From: Eutreptiella sp. 'Long Island Sound 2002'
Lineage: Eukaryota > Euglenozoa > Euglenophyceae > Eutreptiales > Eutreptiaceae
NCBI GenBank assembly: GCA_964036045.1
Contig: OZ038382.1
Coordinates: forward strand, 140,442,961-140,506,960
Reading direction: 5' to 3'
Length of the DNA: 64,000 nucleotides
Positions 56,620-64,000 of this stretch are shown here, piece by piece. The stretch's first letter is position 1; the number at the start of each line of letters is the position of its first letter. The translations under genes and the position numbers were made by a program. A model generated the notes under the pieces. The model was given only the letters and a program-made list of their open reading frames with translations, was not told where the DNA came from and searched no databases.

Positions 56620-58028
56620 CACCGAAGCAAGGACGTATGGGAGATCTATACCAATTGAAGGAGGACCTCGAACAAAAGATCACGACCTGGCAAAGGGAGG
56701 TAGATCTTAAGCTCATGAAGAGCGTGTGGGGTGCCCATGTGAGCACCCCAGAGGAGGACGACCTCTTGGAAGAATGTGTATGTGAACCCCATGGAGTGTG
56801 CCTATGTTGCCATCGTCCATCGGAGACGGTTGAACGAGACCTACTATATGCCTACCAAGGGTTGAGGGATACTACCAAGGGCGAAGAGTCGGTGGAGGAT
56901 CACCTCCCGATGTCTATTACTCAGGGGGCAAGGAACTTACACTCTGACGAGGACGTGCAGGAAAAGATCAAGCTACTGGACCCGCGAGTGCAGACACTTA
57001 TAAGGACCTATCTGGAGGTGTTCGGAGAACTACCCCCTCCAGCCTCATGTGACAAGCTGGTACAGATGGACTTCAAGCTGAAACCCGAGTTCGTGGGTCA
57101 CACGATCCGGAGGAGACCCTATCCAGCTCCTAAAGAGCAGGCCGACGAGAGTCAGCGACAGATACAAGAATGTATCGACGCTGGCCTAGTCCTGGAGTAC
57201 AAGGACGGGGACTATCCCCAACACTGCAGCCCCTGTTTCCTGGTGGCTAAACCTGGGTCTACGGCCAAACGGCTGGTAGTGGACTACCGAGAGCTGAACA
57301 AGAAAACGCTGAACCACTCAGGGTCCATTCCTAATATGGAGTCTACCCTTGAGAAGATAGCCTCCTGTCGCTACATGACCAAGATGGACAAGAGGAGCGG
57401 ATTCTGGCAGGTGGACCTGACGCCCAACACTCAGGAGCTACTAGCCTTCATCACCCCTCAGAGGAGGGTGTTCAAGTGACAGGTCATGCCATTTGGCGTG
57501 GCCAATGCACCCGCTCTATTCCAAGGACTGATGAACAAGATCTTGTCCATCCTACGAAGGAGACCTAAGGTGCAGGAGCTTATATCCCGTGGGGCCCAGA
57601 TGAAAGCACACATCGACGATGTATGCCTCGGGACCGATACCCAGGAGGACCACCTAATCCTCTTGGGCGAGTTCTTTGCGGTCTGCCAGGAGAACCACAC
57701 ACGACTCAAGCTGGAGAAGTGTGAGTTCATGCAGGAGACCATGCAGTACCTGGGGTTTGACGCTGGCTATGGGTGGTGGATCTCAGCGGCCTCTAAGGCC
57801 AAACCCCTGATGGACGCTAAGGTACGACACGAAGACCCCAAGAAAGGACTTCATGATGTATGCAGTTTCATTGGGGCGTGCAACTTCTATTGCCGCCATA
57901 TCAAAAGCTTCACCAACACCAGCGCCATTCTGCCAGACTTGATCAAGAAGAGTACTACTTGCCGCGGGGGCCCACAAGAGCAACAAGCGTTTGACGAGCT
58001 CAAAGACAAGGTGGCCAACGAGAAAGTT
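56620..58028 (+). pseudogene. Ty3-like reverse transcriptase, truncated
   Basis: The frame changes near 56,645 (IYTN closes at 56,658; YQLKEDLEQKITTWQREVDL continues). RT motifs: RLVVDYRELNKKT, MTKMDKRSGFWQVDL (motif A), a TGA at 57,477 where Trp is expected (FK-stop-QVMPFGVANAPALFQ), AHIDDVCLG (motif C, I-D-D) and MQYLGFDAGYGWW. The connection domain ends at KDKVANEKVL, where the right inverted repeat begins. RNase H and integrase are absent. Confidence 0.88.
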
Positions 58029-58808
58029 TTATAGTGATTTCAACACTGTGTTTGTGCCTCTCCTGCTGCTTGCTGCTGGTGTAGGGTTTCCGGCTGCTTG
58101 TTTTTGAAGAGGAAAATTTTTTAGTTGCTGAAATACAATCAATCCAGGAGAGCCCAAGCCAGAGATAAGCAAGTAGAAGGGAATCACGATCAAAGCATGA
58201 GGGGCTGCAGTGTAAACAGTGAAAGATGAAAGAGTGTTCACAGAAACTGCAACTCAAGGCACATCTGATTGCATATTCACAAAGATAGCTGAAATGCTTT
58301 GGAAAAAGAGGTGGAAAACTGCCCCATGGTCACCCAATCTCTATAGTGCCATCTCAGGAGATGTGCACTCTTTGTTTTGGGTCCCATATGTGCTGAGGTG
58401 GCAGGGCATGTGGCGATGAGGTCACTGCCATGTCACATGGGATCTTCCTACTTAGCTAGGCTGACCGGGAATTGACCCCAGGACCTCTCAAAAAGAGGTA
58501 CCCAGCCCCCTAGGGTGCATACCACTAGGACAGCTAAGAATTCATGAGAAAATATAGATAAATTCATAGGCTGTGCCCTGGATATGTCAGTTCTCAGTCG
58601 ACTCAGGAAAAGATGAATTGCCTCACATTGATAGGAGATTAAGGGGTCCACTCCATATCCTGATTGGGTGTTTGGCTCCATAGGTCAAAATGTGTTATCA
58701 CCACTTTTTCCCTGGACCAATACTAAGATAGAATTGCCTGTGTGCTCAGTGCATCTCTAATACAACTAGAGTATGCCTCAAAGCATTGCAAAAGCACTTT
58801 CTCTTACT
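58029..58808 (-). repeat. Right arm of the long inverted repeat
   Basis: Reverse complement of the left arm. It starts at ttatagtgatttcaacactg and ends at ctttctcttact (58,808). The junction with the RT is exact: coding text stops at 58,028. Confidence 0.88.
58459..58534 (-). other. tRNA-like Pol III promoter segment in the right arm
   Basis: On the minus strand: TCCTAGTGGTATGC (A-box-like), then a hairpin around tacctctttttgagaggt, then TGGGGTCAATTCCCGGTCAG (B box and T-arm). The 5' GCTGTCC and 3' GGTCAGC pair at 6 of 7 positions. This copy is closer to a real tRNA head than the left one, but the central part is too long. Confidence 0.5.
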
Positions 58809-60990
58809 CCCCCATTGTGCTGTGGTTGCCACCACTGTCACGTTTTAAGGAAAAGGGGATTTTTCTCTTGGCCTTTCCTTGGTTTCCACATCTACTTTAA
58901 AATACCTATAGTTTCCCTCACACAGAAAAATGGGCGCTCACCATGGCTGGCGCCTTTTTGCTTCTGTGTTCGTGACATTTCCTACAGAAAGCTCAGCGCT
59001 CATGGCGCTGCCGGGGTTCCTGTGGCTTGGTTGGGTTAGGTTGGGAGCATGCCAAAACCATGTGCATGTGCATCCCTCCCTCCAAGACGCAGCGCGACAC
59101 TAACCCAACGCCAGACTCTATATGGACATCCGCTCCGGTTGTCAAAACCTGCTGGCGACCTGCTGTTCTGATCTTAGGGCAAAGGGAGTCGTCAAGAAAT
59201 TAAATTCCCCCTTGGTGGGGTCTTGGGTTCTGCTCAGTCTCATGGCTGCTGTTTTTTGGCCCAGAAAGCGACCTACTCAGCCACGCTTTCGCGAGGATAT
59301 TCGCAGAGGTAGGAATGGGAGAATTATGGACGAATCCACGCAAACGGGAAGCGACCAAACCTAAATCCGTCAAATGACGGCCTAGAATTTTTCTAAGACA
59401 ACACACCTGGACAGAATCCAATTGTGCCTCAGAAGCACATTTTTATAAAAATTGTAGTCATCTCTCGCTTTTTTAAATCAAGAAATTCCTACGCAAAAAA
59501 AGGCGGCGCGCAGGAGCGACTCCTAGCGAAGCGCCGGAAAATACAGAAATAATGAGATTATAAACGTATGTCCCACGTAGACTGGAAAATGACGAGACAC
59601 ACATTAATAGCTGAACATACAGATTTCACCCACACGGACAGAAAGAATCAAAAATCCAAGAATTCCAAAAATAAGAATATGACTTCAATGAATCAGGTAT
59701 AAACCTCAGGTGTGCTCGTCTCGTATGCAGCATGCACATTGCTCGTCTCGTGTCTCCCTGAAGGAGTCTTGTAGCAGCGCTAACAAACGATAGAGGTCTA
59801 GATTAGAAAGATTGCAGATGATTAGAGGTCAGATCAGGGTCATTACACATACACACAAGTGCATAGCGACGATTTTGCTTGCGCTTCGTTCTTCTCCTCA
59901 CCTTGCTTCACTCTTCAGCGGTAGGTAAGGTGAGTAAGCCCAGGAGGGGCCACCCCCTGGTGGAGTTCGTGATCGTGGGGTAAGATTAGTAGGAAAAGCA
60001 AGATTTGACAACGGCAGGTCGTTCACTCGTGCATGCTCGTGCATTCACACACGCATTAAAGGGTAGGCCACGCAAAACGCGCACGGTAAACGTTGTTTAG
60101 GTTACCCAGGGGCTCCTCGGTGTGTTCTTTAAGAGAACCTGAGGAGTCTCTTAACGCTTGCTTCCTTGACAGGGCATGTTTGAGGACAGTGTATTATAGG
60201 TCACACTGAGAAGCGTATAATACGTGGAGTGTGGCTTGGTTCCTCAGCCGCAAACACCCCTTCATTGGCCTTTGCTTTACAGGTGGGCAGGTAGGGTGAT
60301 TGGTGCAGCAGCATACCATTTTTTTCTAGCCCTGCTAAACAAGGGCGCTGATCACACAAACAATTGACTGCACCTCCGCCAGGAGTGGCGCGCACAGTTC
60401 GACTCCATTGACATCCACGCTGTGCACGCAACAAGAGCACCCCTTCCTCCCAAGCCCTGGCAGGAGAAACACGTTGTGGCGTCCCCTGTTAGGCCACAGT
60501 TGCTTAGCAGCGCTCTGTTCTCTTGTCTTCTTCACAGGAGGGTCATTAGGACTCACGACTTGACCTTCAACAACACCCAGTACAGCGTGAGTGTAGGAGT
60601 GGTAATCCTGAGTGGGGGCTTGAGCCATTTGCAGAAGTGCTCGCCCACCAGGATGGTGCCACTGTACGTAAGGTGTGTAGTGTAGTGGTGTCTCCGGTCC
60701 CCCGGGCTTTTCCTCGTGGGCAGGGGAGTGCGTTAGCTTTTGGCCTTTAGCAAAAATGGGCGTTTTGTATGCCCTTAGCACAGTTGGCCAATCCTCCCCT
60801 GTAGTAGGTAGGGCTTTTGCCATATACCCCCAACGATGGGCGCCAGCACAGAAATTGGGCGCCATAGGAGTGGTACCAGTACCTGACTAGGACCTTCGGT
60901 CAGACATCAGCGAGGCCCGGTCTCCGGGAGCCACGCCCGGAAGAGAGGTGAGACACACACAGACATATGTAGCACACTTAGGGGTAAGGT
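58809..60990. other. Spacer without a recognisable gene
   Basis: 58,810-60,180 is mixed-composition DNA with no supported gene. 60,200-60,990 is downstream of the chromodomain fragment on the minus strand and may be its 3' UTR or LTR; I could not find a second copy in the window to prove an LTR. A 176-codon minus ORF at 60,335-60,865 has no recognised domain. Confidence 0.4.
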
Positions 60991-61482
60991 TCAGTCCCTA
61001 GCTTTAGTCTTGGAGGAAAGCGTCTCAGCAAGCCTCAATAACTCACCAAGGTTGTTCTGGGACAAGTAGTCAACCAGAACTGAGTTTAGGCGTCCCTCGG
61101 GTAGAACAAACGCAGAAAAGGGCTCCCAGGTGGCCTCTTCGACTCCAAACCCTTCCCAGAGGGTGAGGAAGCGCCAACCCTGGCAATAGCGGTTGCGTAG
61201 GACAGACGTCACCAGGTAGAAGCCCTCCTTAGCCATCTCCCCGGCGTTCATGTCGGGAAGTTCCCCTTCAACTTCCATAGGGCTGGCAGCCCCTTGTAGG
61301 TCTAGGGCGACGATTTCCTCGTCGTTCAGCTCCCACTCCTCCTGACAGAGGTCTTCAGGATCAGAGGTAGGTAGGGTAGGTAGGTGCACTCGGTCGTGGA
61401 GAGGCGCCCCATGGTTCCCCCTGGCGTCGCCCCTGTGACGAACATGAAGAGGCTTTGCGCGTGAAGAGGGGAGGCGGCTCAC
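60991..61482 (-). pseudogene. Chromodomain C-terminus of a Ty3-type (chromovirus-like) pol
   Basis: The ORF of 163 codons ends FYLVTSVLRNRYCQGWRFLT, LWEGFGVEEATWEPFSAFVL and LVDYLSQNNLGELLRLAETL. The aromatic strand pair and the E-E-A-T-W-E-P core match the chromodomain fold that chromoviruses carry at the integrase C-terminus to target chromatin. An acidic linker precedes it (EEWELNDEEIVALDLQG). The integrase itself is missing upstream, where the frame degrades near 61,480, so this is a fragment. Confidence 0.75.
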
Positions 61483-61900
61483 TTCCCGCTAAACCTGACT
61501 GTTGGCCCCCAACAAAGCGGCCCCGGGCTACGTTGGGAGGGCTGATCGCCGCCAGCGTGACATGCTTGTCTCGCCGGGAGGGTCTGCCCCCGTGCTTGCG
61601 CACGTCCCCTCCTTTGGGCGGAACCCTAGGGGTTCACCGGACTTCCTGGCGTATCCCGTTCCCAAGGCGTGCATGCACGTTCTTGGTACTAGGGTTCCGA
61701 GGCGCCTGGGTGTCGCACGCTCCGCCTCGAGTCCCAAAGCAGCGCAGGCCTTAGGATGCAGCCTTACCCCCGGGCTCCGGATCTCGTTTGGCCGGGTCAC
61801 CTGCATGGCACGGGCTGCCTCAGTGCCCGGGCTGTGGGCACTGGGTTTCCTACTGTTGTGTGGCGTTTGTGTTTTGGTCCGGTTGGCGGTTGGGTGCGGG
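61483..61900. other. Spacer between chromodomain fragment and G/T-rich block
   Basis: GC-rich DNA with short overlapping ORFs on both strands and no domain. It may be decayed upstream integrase sequence of the chromovirus fragment. Confidence 0.35.
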
Positions 61901-63040
61901 TTTTGTTAACCCCGCCAGTCCTGGCTGGGGTCTTTGGTGGGTGTGTTTGGGCACGGTTTGTGGTGTTGTCCCTCTAGTGTCGGCTGTTTGTGGTGTTCGT
62001 GGTTGGACTTCGGTTTCGGCCTGCTTTTGGGACGTGTGTGGTTTCGTGGGCGCCCTGCTTGCCCCCCGCCGTTTCCGGTTCCGGCGCGCAGTGTGGGCGT
62101 GTGTGCTTGGCCCGGATCTCGCCTGTGCCCAGCCTTTCTTGGCTGGGTTGTCGGGGTGTGTTTTTTTTTTGCGCTTTGGTTTTTTCTTTTCTTTTTTTTT
62201 TTCCCGGGCTTTGTGGTCCCTGTCCCTCCATCCCCTTTCTTTCGGGCTGGGCTGGTGGCTCTCTTTTTTTTTTTTTTTTTTTCCCGTGTCCCTTTTCCCC
62301 GTGGTCCGCTGTTACTGGCTTGGTGTTGCCAGTTTTGGGTGGGTGGTCCCCCTGTGCCTCTGTGGGGGTCCTTTTTTTTTCTTTTTCGGTTGCCTTCTGG
62401 GGGGGGGGGCTTGGCCGCCTGTGGTGGTGTTGGCGGGCGGTTTGGCGGCTGTGGGCTGTTTTCGTGCCTTTTCCCCTTCCCCCCTCCTTTTTTTCTTTCG
62501 GGGGGGGGGCTTGCCTGTTCCTCCCTCTGCCTTCCCTGGGCTGGCGCACGCACTGGCCTGCATTCAGTGTTGTCTTCCGGGCTGCTGTCTTCAGTTGCGT
62601 TCTGTGTGGCCTCGTTCTGGCCCCATGGGTTGGGTGGGCTTTGTACACGGTGGGCTCGGCGCCCCTTCTTGCTGGGTTAGGTCCTGGCTCTGCCGGCTGG
62701 GCGGCTGCGCCAGGCGGCTGCTTGTGGTTTTGGGTTAGGGGGCTGGGGTTGTTCGTGTCCTTACCCCTCTGCGGTGCCGGCTGTAATCTTCTGGGTGGTC
62801 CGTCACCGTTGTCGCCTGGCGCGCTGTGGCCCCGTGTGTGGCCTGCGGTGCTGGTGTGTGGCGTGGTGGCGCGACGCCTTTCAGGGTGTGCGGTGGCTGG
62901 GTTCGGTTAGTCCCTCAGGTCAGGGTCAGTTGTGTCGTGCTGTGCCGCTCTGTGCCGCGTCGCGTCGCGTCGTGCTGTGGTGCGTTGCTCTGTGGCGCGC
63001 TGTGGTGCGGTGTGCCGTGGTCTCGCGTGGTGCCGCGGTG
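61901..63040. repeat. G/T-rich low-complexity block with T-runs
   Basis: The plus strand is strongly T/G-biased: T-runs at about 62,160-62,205 and 62,262-62,282, G-runs at about 62,400 and 62,500, and many gtgtgg and gcgtcg repeats after 62,930. ORFs of up to 316 codons exist in all three plus frames and on the minus strand (Lys/Pro-rich), as expected from the bias. No gene is supported. Confidence 0.7.
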
Positions 63041-63042
63041 GG

Positions 63043-63730
63043 TCAGTGGAGGTCAGCCTGGCCTGTGTGGGTCGGGTAGGTCTTCGGGAAATTCTGCTGA
63101 ATGATCACGGTGTCCTTGGGGCGTGCACGCTGACTCTCACCCATGGACTCAATCTTCACCGGGCCTCGCAGACAGGCAGGCGTACTCGGGGTGTAGGAAG
63201 GGCGTTCCTTCTCAAAGGCAGACAAACAGAAATCAGGAGTCGGACGGTGGAGGTGGCTTCCGAACGCTGTTTGAGTGGCGAAAGGCTTGCACTGCAGCTC
63301 GGCTGCGCTGGCAGGGACATGAGGGTCCGGGTCGGTGACGCCGGCAGGGATGAGCTCATACTTCAGGGTCAGGGGGATGTCCATATCTCCGGTGCTGAAC
63401 TGCAGGGGTCCGGGGCACCAGTAGTAATCTTGGCACTTCCAGTCTTCACGGCGCTCGGAGATGGCCTTGAAGGGGGCACCGTCCAGCAGCACCAAGGTCT
63501 TCGCGATCGATCACAGCCTTTCACCTCCCCTTGCGGCGTTCGAAATTCATCATGGACGGGATCGGCGTGCCGCCGCAGTGCCATTCCTCCACTGGACGCA
63601 ACAGGTTGGTGACGGAAGCCCTCACGGACGTGGGACCAGCCGAGATCAAGCCCCCGGCCGTCAATCCAAGTGCAGAGCAATACTCTGTGTCAAACCGCGA
63701 CGGTAACGCAGCCCGGCCCTTATTGCCCAT
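63043..63730 (-). pseudogene. C-terminal fragment of PPi-dependent 6-phosphofructokinase
   Basis: From 63,730 the minus strand reads MGNKGRAALPSRFDTEYCSA, VTNLLRPVEEWHCGGTPIPS and MMNFERRKGR, then a TGA at 63,521. After a 4-bp GATC duplication (63,508-63,515 region) it continues VLLDGAPFKAISERREDW, YYWCPGPLQF and PLTLKYELIPAGVTDPDP. The segments match the order and spacing of the C-terminal third of pyrophosphate-fructose 6-phosphate phosphotransferase (LPS-x-FD...NL-x-x-PVE-x-W-x-CGG-x-PI...MM...ERR-x-G...PGP-x-Q-F), a cytosolic glycolytic enzyme. The upstream catalytic part is absent. Stop plus frame slip suggest a pseudogene, though an intron at the break is possible. The tail to 63,043 is of doubtful status. 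Confidence 0.75.
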
Positions 63731-64000
63731 GGTGTGGTCGCGTGACGGTCTGTTGGGTTGCCCTCCCTGGGGGCCTGTGCCTTGGTCCCGTGTCCTCTGG
63801 GGGTTTCGGTCCGTAGTCGTGGGTGCCGCGGCCGTGCCTTCGTCCTCTTCCGGTGCCTGTGAGGTGGCCTTTGTGGTGGTCGGGGTCGTCGCCTGGCGGT
63901 GAGGGCGTGGTGGTGCGCCGTGCGGCGGCGTTCCCTGCGGCTTCCTCTGTGGGTGTGGCCCGTTCTCCCCGTGTAGGTGTGCCCTCCGTTCTCCGTGTGG
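63731..64000. other. G/T-rich end of window
   Basis: Plus-strand G/T-rich DNA with no supported gene. If the phosphofructokinase fragment were a real gene, its upstream exons would lie beyond or in this stretch; no coding text for it is visible here. Confidence 0.4.

Larger units (their letters stand above)
50957..58808. mobile_element. 7.85-kb unit: Ty3-like segment between ~780-bp inverted repeats
   Basis: Long inverted repeats (50,957-51,745 and 58,029-58,808) enclose a gag-protease-RT segment that is truncated straight after the RT connection domain, exactly at the right repeat. The outer ends mirror each other (agtaagaaaaagtgctttt on the left, aaaagcactttctcttact on the right). The left end cuts the second LINE. 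No clear target duplication was found. Either a TIR-type element captured part of a retroelement, or two inverted copies of a repeat inserted at both sides. Confidence 0.7.

Noticed and set aside
12034-57479. A variant genetic code with TAA/TAG as Gln
   Set aside because: TGA also occurs within frames at both Arg-like and Trp-like positions, and frame slips accompany the stops. Ordinary decay explains all of it; recoding would need conserved stops in expressed genes.
60201-60865. LTR of the chromovirus fragment
   Set aside because: The position downstream of the chromodomain is suggestive, but no second copy, TG/CA termini or target duplication could be found in the window.
61788-62910. Hydrophobic Phe-rich ORFs of about 300 codons
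   Set aside because: They are produced by T-runs in all three frames of a G/T-biased block. The apparent membrane segments are an artefact.

Overview
This is a eukaryotic nuclear window, most likely from a microalga and probably a dinoflagellate-like protist. The reasons are: (i) GT-AG introns are visible; (ii) composition swings sharply between AT-rich and very GC-rich blocks; (iii) the Ty3-type gag-pol, the chromodomain fragment and the LINE-like RNase H segments resemble retroelement families I associate with dinoflagellate genomes (recall, not a search); (iv) the one recognisable host gene piece is a PPi-dependent phosphofructokinase C-terminus, an enzyme common in such protists. No intact single-copy host gene was found; nearly everything is mobile or tandemly repeated DNA.

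Layout. 1-4.77 kb: gene-poor DNA with a diverged ~300-bp tandem repeat and a GA microsatellite. 4.77-9.48 and 20.52-22.97 kb: two halves of one array of ~780-870-bp repeats, split by an 11,042-bp insertion (9,479-20,520) with perfect 17-bp terminal inverted repeats. That insertion carries a 190-bp satellite in alternating A/B order, a decayed multi-exon gene (11.99-18.93 kb) with about eight serially duplicated exons and a Gln/Met-rich tail, and subterminal repeats. 23.2-24.4 kb: degenerate repeats. 24.77-29.57 kb: GC-rich satellite with a 420-bp dimeric unit, ending just before a ~10.3-kb decayed LINE-like gene (29.74-40.07 kb: N-terminal region, C2H2 finger, APE endonuclease, reverse transcriptase, RNase H, CCHC motif, long C-terminus) and a second ORF (40.11-42.87 kb). 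43.2-47.6 kb: GC-rich ~600-bp repeats interrupted by an AT-rich 1,705-bp DNA transposon with 24-bp TIRs and a 5-bp target duplication.

47.9-50.95 kb: a 170-bp duplication, an 8-codon minisatellite and the 3' part of another LINE (RNase H onward). 50.957-58.808 kb: a Ty3-like gag-protease-RT segment enclosed between ~780-bp inverted repeats that carry tRNA-like Pol III boxes; its gag is split by an 899-bp retroposed insertion with a 17-bp target duplication. 58.8-64 kb: repeat-poor spacer, a chromovirus chromodomain fragment, a G/T-rich low-complexity block and the phosphofructokinase fragment (minus strand).

Across all decayed coding units the in-frame stops are mostly TAG/TAA where Gln fits and TGA where Arg or Trp fits. 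That is what C-to-T decay of silenced mobile DNA would produce. The window therefore reads as a nested stack of insertions: target sites, tails and interrupted arrays allow several of them to be delimited to the base.
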